Part shown: one piece after another, positions 1 through 11,292 of the stretch
How positions within the stretch are numbered: position 1 is the first letter of the stretch
Layout: every line of letters starts with the position of its first letter
NCBI GenBank assembly: GCA_025531455.1
Contig: JAMYHL010000010.1
Span: forward strand, 930,001 to 994,000
DNA length: 64,000 nucleotides
Direction of reading: 5' to 3'
DNA from: Apiotrichum sp. Y4204
Taxonomy: Eukaryota > Basidiomycota > Tremellomycetes > Trichosporonales > Trichosporonaceae
The notes under the pieces: model-generated
Databases searched by the model: none
What the model was told of the DNA's origin: nothing
What the model saw: only the letters and a program-made list of their open reading frames with translations
Program-made: the position numbers and the translations under genes

Positions 1-1104
1 CGGAAGCCGGCTGCCACATGCGTTCATACAATGAAGAAAGGAAAAGCAGGAGCTGATCCAACCAGCAGCCATGCATTATCCATGGTCCAACCAGTGGTTT
101 CTGAGAGGTCCGATGACACAATGACCGGAGATGATCACCACATTTGGTTGCTACCTAACGTCGGGTCGGCACTGTCACAGGAGCGCGCCTCGCTGTCAGG
201 CTCAGACAGTGATACATGTGCTCGGGATCAGGCCTCGATGTCTCGAGAACCGAGTACACCAACACCAACAGCATGGTGACATGCTTCTGTGTATTGTGAC
301 AAGTGGTCGATGGCCTGGACATGGCCGGTGGAGGTTGATATCGATATGAGCGATTGATGTGAGCCAGGGTCGAACGGATCGGGAGGCCTGGGTGGGAACG
401 GCTTTACACGGCGGAGGATGGACATCCAGGTTGGGTGAAATTGGCAATTCTGACACTCGCATCCGAGTAGAGCCGAATTGCTGGCAAATGGGCGATAATA
501 CAGTTCTTCTTGGAGATGAATTCAGGCTTGTAATCGTGCTGGGTAATTCGCATAGCTCTGGGTATAGAGCTAGAGTGCGCTAGGAAACTAGAACCATATT
601 GCATGCAGGGTCGCCGCAGCCGCGCCGCAGGCAAAGGAGAAAAGGAAGCCTCACACACTGCTGTGTGACCTCCACCTGGCCCAGAAGTATGTGCTCAGTG
701 GCGGGCGGGTGTGCGGGCGGGCGGGGGGGAGGCGGGGGCGCGCGCGGGGCTCGGAGGGCTCGGGGGCACTAGGGGGAGCTAAGCTCGCAGCTCCCGGATG
801 TGTGTGCCATAGCGCTGATTAGATGTGTGTGTGCGCATTCTCTACCAATCTGATGGCCTGATGGCCTGGTGGCGTGCCGAAGCCGGAGGCCAGGAAAGAC
901 ACAGAGAGAGAGAGATTACCTCAGTTACTACACCCCCCCAGCGCACCCCGGGCAATCCCGGAGTTGCGTCCTGACACGCATCTACCCGCCCCTTTGCTTT
1001 TGGTTTGTCGCGAGATTGCTCCAGAGCTCTCATCGGCACGCCGCAGAGTCGACGTCAGGGAGATGCAACAACTGCGGTGCGATGCCGGGATGATGCTCGA
1101 CTAC
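1..1104. other. Upstream region of PCK1, no gene seen
   Basis: No reading frame here has recognisable protein similarity or a plausible splice structure. The stretch is probably distal promoter sequence of the PEP carboxykinase gene, or the 3' part of an off-window gene. The one striking element is a G-rich block at about 700-778, listed separately. A short TG-rich tract lies at about 797-835. Confidence 0.5.
700..778 (+). repeat. G-rich tract with quadruplex-type G runs
   Basis: The plus strand carries many runs of three to seven G in under 80 bases, including GCGGGCGGG-type repeats followed by longer G runs. This satisfies the simple pattern of four G3+ runs separated by short loops several times over. 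It sits about 1.4 kb upstream of the PCK1 start codon and about 330 bp upstream of the TATA-like element. Function is not known from sequence alone. Confidence 0.6.
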
Positions 1105-1111
1105 ATATAAG
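1105..1111 (+). promoter_or_regulatory. TATA-like box upstream of PCK1
   Basis: ATATAAG lies about 30-40 bp before a C/T-rich tract that begins near 1140, the usual geometry for a TATA-driven start in a highly regulated fungal gene. Gluconeogenic PCK1 genes are typically strongly induced. If used, the PCK1 mRNA would start near 1135-1150 and have a leader of about 1 kb before splicing. Confidence 0.45.
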
Positions 1112-2135
1112 ACCCATCGTCTCTCCAGAAACTTTCTTTGAACCCCCATCCTCCTCTTTTCCTCCTCCCTCCTCTCCCCTCTTCCTCTCGCCTTCGTGTT
1201 GATCGTCGCTGCATCCGATTCCATCATCTTGGACGGCTTTATTGTGAGTTTCTACACCCAACTCTGTTCCGCCATGAGATCGCATCTGGTTGGTCGAGTG
1301 GTGATGGCCCCGGTCGTAATGGCAGTGGCATAGGCAGTAGTCTAGTGGTGTGTCGTGCGAGTATGACGCCTGTCCGCACTTTTGTCTATTTGTCTTCGCC
1401 CCGGCAAATATGACTACCCGCGGCATAGCCGAGATGGGCGGTTGGGCAGTAGACGCGATGTGTCAGGCAGGTCATGAGGGGGCGAGTTGTCTACTCTTGC
1501 CTGCACTGCCCAGATTCACCCGCATCCCGCCCCCCCCCCCCCCCGCCCACACACGGTGCACACTGCGTCTCACTTGATCACTTTGTGCGCGCATCACGCG
1601 CCATTGGCCCAGGCAGCCGGCAACCAGCCCACTACGACATGGCACCCACACACACACACCACCATGGCAACCGCCTTGTCGTAGCCAACCACACTGCAAG
1701 GATGTCGGATGGGCGCGGCACTCCGCGCTTGTTTCCATTCCGGTGCAGGGATGACTTGCCGTTCAGGTGCAAGTGGAAATGAACACCGACGCCTCGCCCG
1801 ATCCCCTGTGCACCCAGCACCGTGGTTGTTCGTCACTTGTTCCCTATTCAATCCTCCATCTTGTGACCATCTGCTCTTTCCCATTGCTCTCGCCTTGCCC
1901 TCTCCCTTCGTGTCTCGCTGCCTCCCTTTCTGTCTCTCCCCCTGCCATTCACATGCCACCACCGCTGTTGTCTTTATTAAGACCATCCGTCACTCGATCT
2001 CTTCTCCGTCACTCCTATCTCCTTCCATCTGTCTCCAGTCCTCGTCCATCGTGTGCAACCCGTCTGACTCGTTCCCCAGCATTACCACACTTGCATTGTA
2101 TCCACCACAGGTCGCATAAACTAGCATCATCCACC
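1112..2135 (+). other. Long pyrimidine-rich PCK1 leader with possible 5'UTR intron
   Basis: From about 1140 to the ATG at 2136 the plus strand is strongly C/T biased and has no convincing coding frame. A GTGAGT donor occurs at 1244. Candidate acceptors with upstream CTGAC are found at 2079 (CCCCAG) and 2110 (CCACAG). Splicing 1244-2110 would remove about 870 nt and leave a short leader. Also present are a pure C run near 1530-1546 and a CA repeat near 1650. The intron is inferred, not proven. Confidence 0.4.
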
Positions 2136-4024
2136 ATGGCTCGTCACCCCCACCACCACCACGAGGCCGACAACCAGTTCCTCGGCAAGGAGCTCAAGTA
2201 CTTCTCCCAGGCTGGTTTCGACCTTGACCGCATCCACATCAAGGTGAGTAGCAACAGTTGGTCCCACGGATTCGGATGTGGTGGCTGCCGAGAAAGGCTC
2301 GGTCGGTGGGCACACAGTGCCCACACGCTGGGGTCCCGTGACCTCAGCGACGGCTGGTTGGCCAGCCTCAGGGTTTTGGCAACGTCATGCCTATTCTATT
2401 CAGTGCCACCCCGATCTAATCCCTCGATTGATGATCACCGAGGCTTTTGCAACACGTACTGACATGTTAACAGCGCAATGCCCCTATTGCTGCCCTTTAC
2501 GAGGACGCCATGATGAACGAGGGTGCCGTTATCTCGGACTCTGGTGCCCTCATCAACTTCTCGGGCAAGAAGACCGGTCGCTCGCCTAAGGACAAGCGTA
2601 TCGTCTACGAGGACTCGTCCAAGGACGAGATCTGGTGGGGCCCCGTCAACATCAAGATGGACGAGCACACCTTCGAGATCAACCGCGAGCGTGCCATCGA
2701 CTACCTCAACACCCGTGAGAACGTCTACGTCTTCGACGGCTTCGCCGGCTGGGACCCCAAGTACCGCATCAAGGTCCGCGTTATCGCCTCGCGCGCCTAC
2801 CACGCCCTCTTCATGCACAACATGCTCATCCGCCCTACCGCCCAGGAGCTTGCCGACTTCGGAGAGCCCGACTTCATCATCTACAACGCTGGCCAGTTCC
2901 CTGCCAACCGTTTCACCACTGGCATGACCTCGACCACCTCGGTTGAGATCAACTTTAAGCGCATGGAGATGGTCATCCTTGGCACTGAGTACGCCGGCGA
3001 GATGAAGAAGGGTATCTTCTCCGTCATGCACTACCTCCAGCCCGTCAAGTTCGGCCAGCTCTCGCTCCACTCCTCGGCCAACCAGGCCAAGTCGGCTGAC
3101 GGCGAGTCGGGTGACGTTTCGCTCTTCTTCGGTCTCTCGGGTACCGGCAAGACCACCCTCTCCGCCGACCCCAACCGTCTCCTTATCGGTGACGACGAGC
3201 ACGTCTGGTCCGACACTGGTGTCTTCAACATTGAGGGTGGTTGCTACGCCAAGTGCATCAACCTCTCGGCCGAGAAGGAGCCCGAGATCTACGGTGCCAT
3301 CCGCTTCGGCTCGATCCTCGAGAACGTCGTCTACAACCCTGCCGACCGCGTTCCCGACTACGACGACGTCTCGATCACCGAGAACACTCGTTGCGCGTAC
3401 CCCATCAACTTCATCCCCAACGCCAAGATTCCTTGCATTGCCAACCGCCAGCCTTCCAACATCATCATGCTCTGCTGCGACGCCTTCGGTGTCCTTCCCC
3501 CTGTTTCGCGCCTCACTTCCGAGCAGGCCCAGTACCACTTCATTGCTGGTTACACCTCGAAGACCCCTGGTACCGAGGACGGCATTGTTGAGCCCTCGCC
3601 CACCTTCTCCACCTGCTACGGCCAGCCCTTCATTGTTCTCCACCCCGGCCGCTACGCCAAGATGCTTGCCGAGCGTATGGAGAAGAACAAGGTCGACTGC
3701 TGGCTCATCAACACCGGTTGGACTGGTGGCAAGTTCGGCACTGGCCGTCGTTGCCCCCTCAAGTACACCCGTGCCATTGTCGACGCCATCCACGACGGCT
3801 CGCTCGCTAAGGCCGAGTACACCAACTTCCCCATCTTCAACCTCGCCATCCCCAAGGCCCTCCCCGGTGTCCCCTCGGAGATCCTTGACCCCGCCCAGGC
3901 TTGGCAGGACAAGGCCGGCTTCAAGGCCGAGATTGAGAAGCTCGGTGGCATGTTCCAGAAGGCGTTCACCAAGTACGAGGCCGACGTTGGACCCGAGATC
4001 AAGGCCGCCGGCCCTCAGCTTTAA
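2136..4024 (+). CDS. PCK1: Phosphoenolpyruvate carboxykinase (ATP)
   Basis: Two exons, 2136-2243 and 2474-4024 (donor GTGAGT, acceptor ACAG), encode 552 aa, the normal size for fungal ATP-dependent PEPCK. The enzyme converts oxaloacetate plus ATP to PEP, CO2 and ADP in the cytosol and is the committing step of gluconeogenesis. The P-loop [11 protein letters not shown] is at about residue 256 and the metal/nucleotide signature LIGDDEHVW at about 273. The C-terminal part has NTGWTGG and the arginine-rich [12 protein letters not shown] segment. The start is fixed by ATG in a CACCATGG context, followed by a His-rich N-terminus. Codon use is strongly biased to C-ending codons, as expected for a highly expressed gene; this produces a long meaningless antisense frame. 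The gene converges on the membrane-protein gene downstream. Confidence 0.97.
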
Positions 4025-4537
4025 AAGGATGGACATTCCCAGCATTGTATTGTATTGTTGACATGTTATCATTGCGATCTGCGAGACACGAGCCCAAGTT
4101 GCCGAACTGATAGTTGCCGAACTAACTGATATGCGATAAGGAGCGTTCCACAGAGTTGTTCAAGTGACAGGTGCCGTCCTGGTTTTAGTACCAAGGTCAC
4201 TGACGGCCTAAGACCTGCATTCCGCAATAGGGCCGTGAGATGACGACAGTCAAGGCCAGATTGCTGCCAGACCCAGTCGTTACAGATAAGAATGCTGGTT
4301 CCCGATCAGACGCACAGACCCACGGGAAAGGGGTCCTCCAAGACTGTCCACTCCCTCACTCCCTGACTATGGCTCACCTCGGAGATCATGTCACCCATTC
4401 ATATGACTTACACCAGACATACTGTACAGTACATACATACATGTCTTGTAAACAATTCTTCTTGCTTAACGCTCTACTAATCCCGGCGACCACTGGTCTT
4501 TGTGTGTATTCGTTGACGTTCACCATCTTATCTTCGG
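4025..4537. other. Convergent 3' intergenic region
   Basis: About 0.5 kb between the stop codons of PCK1 (+) and the membrane-protein gene (-). It holds TTGTATTGTATTG just after PCK1, a likely 3'-end element, and TACATACATACATG near 4430. No gene is visible. Confidence 0.5.
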
Positions 4538-6879
4538 TCAACGGAGGTTCGCAACTGCATGCTCCATCTCCTCTTTGGTCAACGACCGGGGTTCCTCCGC
4601 AATGTGCGACACTTGGGCGCACTCCACCTCTTCCTTGGTCAACGACGGCGGTCGCCCGATGGGGATATCCTCGGCGATATGCGAGATCTGCGCGTGCTCC
4701 ATATCCTCCTTTGTCAACGGTGGAGGTTGGGTGTTGTCGGCGTTTATGTCCTCGGCGATATGTGAGACCTGCGCGAGCTCCATCTCCTCCTTAGTCAACG
4801 ACGTCGGCGCAAAGTCGGATGATTGCCGCTCAAACTCTTGAGCGATCCCATCTACCTCCAACAGTTCTCCCTGTTTCCCCTTGCCTCGCAATGCGCCTTT
4901 AGATTTCTTCGACGTGGTTGATGATAGAGCGCGGTCGAAGATCCCTTGGTGCTTGCCTCGGGGCTCGCCTCGAAGACCGTCACATTCCCGTCCCGTGCTG
5001 TGCGTATACCGCGGCGGCACTGCGGAACTGGGGCCAGCTTCGCCTGGCGAGTATGCTGGAACACCCTCGTCGGCCGAGGCACGTAACGGTGACGTGTCAC
5101 TGACATCGGGAGTTGTCTGGCTACTTGAGCCGCCTCGATGTGCAGGGTGTGACGTGCTTGACGGCGCGCCGGTGCTTGACGGCGCGCCGGTGCCCCCGGA
5201 AAGAAACGTGCTACTCATAGTCCCGTCCGCCGTGGGTGGCGAGTGTGGTGTCCGCGAACTACTGGCCTTCAGATGAGCCCCGCTGTTCTCGTTCATGGTC
5301 AATTCGGCCTTGTCGTGTGTCGTCTTAAATTCTGACGGGATGTAAGGCTCCACTCGGGGCTCGACCATGTACTCGACGTCCTCCTCCTCGTCCTTGGGCA
5401 TTCGTTCCGCCTGTTTGAACACATCGGTCATCTCGACGACGTCGTCCTCATTGTAGGCCGTGGCAGCAAATGGCTTAAACCAACCCATGCGCGGGTGAGC
5501 AATGATGGTGTAGAGTAGCTCGAATAAGAAGGTGACCGAAAGCTGGTTTTAGTGGAAGCTTTGTGGTACTCAGACGGTTGACGGAGCCGTATTTCTCTCC
5601 GTCCACACACTTTACTCACAACTCCCAAATTGACGTAGTAGACTATCCACACAACTCCGAGCGTATCAATATATTCAATCTGGAGCCACGTCAAGATGCT
5701 GGCAGTCGTCCAGGCAACGTTTACGAGAAGGACGGTCAAGTCGACCCATACGTGAGCCAGTAACGATTTGCGTCGTGTGTATGCCAAGCGCAGCCTACTC
5801 TATCAGCATTGTCCTCCTCTGAATTCAGAGCAGTAGCCCTTCGCTCCATTCTCTCCATTGTACAACTCACATGGTATATACGCTGGCCGTCTGGAACGGC
5901 GCGCAAACTACCACCATCCATGTTATTGGAGGTAGGGAGCCCGCGAGGAAGTCTGCCAAGGCCAGGAGGGTAATGTTGATCAGGGCGATCATGACTCCCA
6001 TAACCATACACCACGAGGAAAAGACGACCCGTGTGATGCGAGCGTACGTTTCACGCCTTGCGCTTTTCGGCAACGAAGCCAGCCCAGGCTGGCCGACACC
6101 CACTGCAAACGGACGACAAAAGCCTTCAAAACCATGAAAACGTGATGTGTAGACGATAATAAAGGTGATGAAGGCGAAGAGCTGCGACAATGTCAATCAG
6201 ATGACCTGCTGGGCACGTACACAAAGTACCCTAAACAGAGCAAATCCAGTGACAAGGATTACTTCAACCGGCCGACCCCTAATGTGTCATGTAAGTAACA
6301 TGGCCAGCTGCAAGACATCGAGGCATCCAAGACTCACTGGTCCAAGAGGATCTTCAATGTCATGATGTGTATGATCAAGGACCCAATCGTGATCACTGTG
6401 AGGAAGATCAGGTTCACCCACACCGACTGGGTGTGTCGTCTCCGGGTAATCAGACTGGAGTAAGTAGTGTGCCAGGAGAGGGACGTTACACACTGGTACA
6501 AGAAGTAGAGCACGGATAGGAAATCCCACACAATGATAGTCGAATAGAGCGCTACACTGGTCTTTTCGTACTGCTTCGTGTCCTCAAAGAGCTCTCCGTA
6601 CTGCGCGGCGGCGCTCTGGTACGAAAGCGCAGCGTTGAAAGCCGGCATAAGAACCGACAGATCTAGAATGATTATGTAGCCGATGAAGTGGATGTATGCG
6701 AAGAAGTTGAACATCCCGGCGCGTCTGTCACGATGAGCGTCGCGAGAAATAACGAGAGGGTCGGTGCGCTTGCTGCGCCCTCCTATCGACGGAGCGTTCG
6801 AGGACACAATGCTCATTGTGCTCATTGTGCTCATTGTGCCCATTGTGTTCACTGTGCTGGATTCACCAGCGACGAACAA
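4538..6879 (-). CDS. Uncharacterised polytopic membrane protein with C-terminal tandem repeats
   Basis: Exons (minus strand): 6879-6338, 6278-6230 (or to 6221), 6181-5871, 5794-5620 and 5542-4538, giving about 693-696 aa. Splices were chosen by frame continuity and GT/AG sites; the exon 2 donor is ambiguous between GTACTT and GTACGT. After a short N-terminus with ATG-repeat MSTM motifs there are seven or eight hydrophobic helices, for example around FFAYIHFIGYIIILDLSVLM, VALYSTIIVWDFLSVLYFLY and VWVNLIFLTVITIGSLII, ending with LLYTIIAHP at about residue 360. The remaining ~330 residues are soluble, Ser/Thr/Pro-rich and acidic. They close with four tandem copies of a ~20-28 residue unit built on LTKEEMExAQVSHIAED. 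Helix number and long cytosolic tail would fit a receptor or transporter, but I recognise no family. Confidence 0.8.
4545..4830 (-). repeat. In-gene tandem repeat encoding LTKEE...SHIAED units
   Basis: Three full units and one partial unit of about 60-84 nt lie in the last exon of the membrane-protein gene. On the plus strand they are recognisable by recurring TTGGTCAACG or TAGTCAACG blocks. Encoded units read SLTKEEMELAQVSHIAED, PLTKEDMEHAQISHIAED, SLTKEEVECAQVSHIAEE and SLTKEEMEHA, with variable linkers. All keep frame and charge pattern, which suggests selection on the peptide. Confidence 0.85.
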
Positions 6880-7636
6880 GATGAGTGAGAGAAGTATGGT
6901 GTGAAGAAAGAAACATCTCCGACAACTGACAGTTAACGTTCAGGTGTGACTACTTGTACAGCGATTCTATGCCAAGGTGGCAGTGGAGGTGTGATGTTAG
7001 AGAGATGAGATCTTAAACTCCAGGTCTAGCGGGTCTGGTTGGGTAGTCAAAGTCTCCGAACGTCTCGGTATCCAACGAGATGTAACAAGGCACGGAGACA
7101 GAGCACCGCCTTCCTCTTCAGCGAGCGAACCGCCCCACTCGCTGTGAGATGGCTCATGTACCTAGAGCATTCGCAGATGCAGCTGTGTAGGTAACGGTCG
7201 AAACGACGTGAGAGCTCATCATGATGGCGAGCTAGCGCAAGTCATCGAACACCTCACCTTATCAAGACGATCGGAATCCCACAACCGACCCCCAGATCGT
7301 TTGTTGGTGCTCAATGCCGTCATACGGCGTCATGTGTTGGTACAAATGACAAGATTAGGCTTAACTTGGCACAATTGCAATGAGTAGTGCCGACATTATT
7401 AGTAGTTCCGTTCGACTTAGTAGTTGTTCCTTATCAGTACTGCCCATCGAGAGTGCCCATCGTCACGCAAGCTCGCTCTGGTCACCGGTAGTGCGGTCAT
7501 TATGGCTGGTTTGGGAACCGCATTTGCATGTTCTGGTAACGGTATCAACATGCATTGTTATGACACATCCTACAAGTAGGATCATTAAGTGGTATAGCTA
7601 AGGGTTACTCTGACACCCACTGCCGTTGGGTGACAT
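6880..7636. other. Intergenic, upstream of the membrane-protein gene
   Basis: About 0.75 kb between the start of the membrane-protein gene and the stop of SEC1, both on the minus strand. It must contain the promoter of the former and the terminator of the latter. I see no conserved element or RNA gene. Confidence 0.45.
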
Positions 7637-10623
7637 CTAGTCTTTGTGACCCCACTTCATCTTGAACAGTCTCTTCTTCTCGGTCTTCTCCTTTTCCGGG
7701 CCTAGCGAGGTCTTTGAACCCTTGCTGCTGGCCAGTGAAAGGTTGTCAAAGTTCTTGCTCAGGTGAGATGCCGATGAGTGGTGGCTGGACTTGGACTTGC
7801 CGTGCGGCGGCTGACTGCCGGGCGGGGGGGCAAGTGGCGGTGGCCCGACGGGTGGCTCCCAGTAACGCATGTCAAGAATCCTGGGGTGTGAGTGGCATGG
7901 TCGGAGATCTGCCTCTTACCTCTGGTAATGCATCGGGGCACCAGGGTTGCGTCCTTGCGGCCGCCCGGGCGCCTTGGGGTGCATGGGAAGTCCGCATGGG
8001 GGGTTCCCACCAATGCCCCCACGGCCAAGACTCTTGCAATCCTTTAGGAACGATTGAGGAGTGATGATATGAGTAGAACCAATGTAGACGTCCTTTCGCA
8101 GTGCAGCAGACACGGTGTACGCTTGACGAATCTCCGAGTATGTCATGCCACCCGCCACGAAGATGATGATGCGCTGCCGACCCTCGTTGCTTGTACGTTG
8201 CGATGACGCTTTGTGCCATGTAGGTCGGGCAGACCGCAGGGACGTACCCGAACTGAGCGCCGGAGAAGGAGCTCCGCCGTGCCCATGTCGCATGGTGGGA
8301 TTGAGTTCTGGAGGAACGTCGCGGACGAACGGGAATTGCGCTTGGTCAAGTTTCCCATTCGCATTGTCTTCCAGTACCATCTGGACAACCGGCTTGTAGC
8401 GGGACAGATCATACGATTCGTCGCTGTGAGAGAACTTCTGCTTGATGCGAGTGCCGCGGAATCGATCTTTTCCATCGCCCTACATGTCAGTGATCGCATG
8501 TTCGTGCAACTCACCTTGATGACCTTCACACCAAGGTGAACCAAATTGTTGATCATGTCCTGTTCTGTGATTCCGAGCCTGGCATGCTGGTACAGTCGCC
8601 GCCGATCCTCATCGGCAACACCGTCTCGGAATAGGATGTAAAGGGCAATGATGCGGACCTTGTCGAGCGGTTGGACGGCTCGGTCATCCAGCAGCGGCAC
8701 CATCTCCTCGACAATCGTCTTGGGCGTCTTGCCGTCAGGAGTATATCCGGTGGCACAACATTGTTCGACGTTGGCTGCAAGATTAAGCTTGTTCCTTTCG
8801 AAGATGCCCATGCACTCCTGGGCCATGTCGATGTGCAAACTAAACTGCTCTCGCTGCTCTTGAAACTGAGGCAGACTGGCAAGCATGTCTTTGAGGTCGT
8901 TAATCTGGATGTTGTTCGCGTTGCCTCTGAATCCTGCGTGCTCCTGGGCGAACCTGCCAAAGTCGGTCATGAGACGATCGATAGCGTCCTTCATGTGCAG
9001 GTGACGAACAGAGACCCAGACCTCATCCTTCTCCGACAAGATCGCCTCCTTCTTCTCTTTGGAGCCGACTGTATTCTCATACGTATACTGGTAGGTACCG
9101 TTGTTGATCTTGAGCAGGTCGTTCACCATGGCTTGGTACCAGAATTCATGAAGAAGGGGTACTGCCGGATCCATCGACCGGTCAACGATGATGAGTGTTC
9201 CGCGTGGGCGACCTTCAGGATTGGCCGGAAAATCGGGGTTGGTAGCCAGGTATTGATCCAGCTCGTTCTGAACCTGAACGGCAATCTTCTTGCAAAGGTA
9301 ATCACCATGGATCTCAGGGGCCTTGTTACCACCGCCCATAGCTGCGCGCCATCGGAGGCTCGATGCCGGCTGCTGTTGTTGTTGCTGTTGAGGGTTCTGA
9401 CGATTTGGAGCATTCGCAGTTTCAACCAGAGGACCTAGAGGAGCGTGATGAGTCGGCTGGTAGTAGCGAATGTACGGATTCTCATTGATGGTGGTAAGGA
9501 CATCAAGAATCTACTGTGTTAGTAACGCCGGGTAGAGTGGTGCGTTTCGCTTCCAGACTCACAGTTCGTCCGGTGACGGCAAGATCATCGTAAAAGGCCT
9601 CCATCGCCAAGTCGCGGCTGACACTTCCACCCAATGCGCCATACATGGAAAAGAAGGCAGAAGGCGTCTCGACACTAAACACGCGATCCTCTTTTGCTGC
9701 GGATGAGTCCAGATCCATCCCACAATTACTCACCCCAGAAGTTACAGTACAGCTCAACAAATGCCTTGAGTACTCCGGACTGTCCCAGAGCGTCTGTCAG
9801 GCGGTTTGCAAGCTTGTCATCGATCGCTGTGTGTCAGAACTCAGTCACAGTGTTGGCGCAAATGGCCCAAAGTCACTTGGCCAGTCCGCAGTTTGCAGAA
9901 GCGTCTAGTTGCCCTTCAGTCAACCCACCATCAATAAAGTAGAGATGCGCGGAGTTGTACGTCTTCCGCCCGTCCGAGAAGTCCGCAATGACACGCTCGA
10001 CATTCTGAGCTGTCGGCGTGAGAAGGTAGATTGCCTCCACTTGCATTGGCTGACGGGGAGAATGCAAAGGCTCTACCGCTGTGGTGTTAGATCATGCGGA
10101 AGAGTGCATCATAGAAGACCCAGGCCGCACAGCTCCAAAGACGGAGAGCAGAAGCTTCTCGCGTTGAAGAACTCTCTACCCATGCCCAGGATCAGTGCAG
10201 CGAGCACCCTCTGTAACTAAACCACTCATGTAGTGGTTGTACTGTGCGCACTTACAGGTCACATTCATTTGCAAAATCTCATACTTGGTGTACACGGTGT
10301 CGAGTAGCTCCTGCGAGTGGTAGTCTGTGACGAGTGCTTTCCATGTTCCAGGGGGGATGGACTGCAACGCGCTGCGAAAGCCTTTCTGTCAGTGACATGT
10401 CGCGTGTGTAGTGCGATGCGCCTGTCGTCCGAATAGCGCGGCCGTTCGTGGTGCGGAGCATGGAGACCAAGGTGAAGCAGGGGTGGCATACCAGATGTCC
10501 GCGCGTCAAGCAGCCATAGGTCGCCACGACACCTCCATCCCCGCTCGCTAAGCTTGATGAAGCCTGCTCGCACGACACCTGCTTGGAGAACTCACGCGCC
10601 TGCAGCATATCCTTGAGCAACAT
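7637..10623 (-). CDS. SEC1: Sec1/Munc18-family SNARE regulator
   Basis: Eight exons (10623-10579, 10385-10256, 10078-9929, 9826-9734, 9696-9563, 9510-8515, 8479-7920, 7880-7637) give exactly 783 aa. SM proteins clasp syntaxin/SNARE bundles; Sec1 acts in exocytic vesicle fusion at the plasma membrane. Hallmarks: N-terminal PPGTWKALVTDYHSQELLD, AIYLLTPTAQNVERVI, the domain 2/3 core IIVDRSMDPAVPLLHEFWYQ, and near the end RIIIFVAGGMTYSEIRQAY. A poly-Q patch (about seven Q) precedes RWRAAMGGG in the domain 1/2 linker. The tail is Pro- and Lys-rich, longer than in Munc18. Introns of 35-39 nt (8514-8480, 9733-9697, 7919-7881) coexist with two of about 180-190 nt. Exon 1 is least certain: it uses a GTGTCG donor and gives MLLKDMLQAREFSKQ. 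Sec1 rather than Vps45 or Sly1 is inferred from size and the extended tail. Confidence 0.93.
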
Positions 10624-11292
10624 GGTCGGCGGTGCTAGTTGGGGGGATCGCGCCGCAAAAGAGGCCTAGTACGCGGTAAACGGGTGTGTTGTAGTTGAGG
10701 ATAGAACGATGGTGTGGTATGAAGGGTGGAAAGAGTTGCAAGATGATGACAAGCGACCAAGATTCAGGTCCAGTTGTGCCAGGTTGGAATGTCACACATC
10801 CGTGTGCCGCGCCATCACTGCACTCAGGGACAACACACGCCAAAGGCAAAAACAATCGCCAGAGTATCTGCCCAGTCTTGGCGCTCATCCGATTGGAAAC
10901 ACGCATGGTCTCTGGAACGCGTGCACCAGTGCACCAGATAAACACGTTACCATGCTTGCACAGCTCGGCATGCATGTGGAACTAAACAATCGGTACTTTA
11001 CACAGCTACCATGTGCAGATATCAATATCAATCACAAATCGCAGGATATCAATCGCAGCCCGCAGTATGAACCTGATCGTATGATGACGTATGTGCAACG
11101 TGACTCCCGCCCAGCGTGGCTCGTGGCTGGCTTCTTCAGGTCACCGGTCCAAAGCGACAGCACCTTGGACGGTCTGGCGTTCAATGGTTGTCTCCTGCAC
11201 AAGTTACGGACGCGTGTTATGTCTTCACTGGAAACGCGCGAGCCGTGCAGCGCGAATCTCTTCTGTTGAGCGTAAGCAAACAAACTTCACGT
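10624..11292. other. Intergenic, SEC1 promoter side
   Basis: About 0.67 kb between the ataxin-3-like gene stop (11293) and the SEC1 start (10623). An A/T-rich stretch containing repeated GATATCAAT lies at 11019-11052. No gene is seen. Confidence 0.45.

Noticed and set aside
2435..4072. 545-codon open frame antisense to PCK1
   Set aside because: It mirrors the strong C-ending codon bias of PCK1, has repetitive Leu/Gly/Val-rich composition and no recognisable motif.
5428..5787. Read-through frame across an intron of the membrane-protein gene
   Set aside because: The alternative with GTGAGT donor at 5619 and AG at 5543 continues a transmembrane helix and joins the long last exon in frame.
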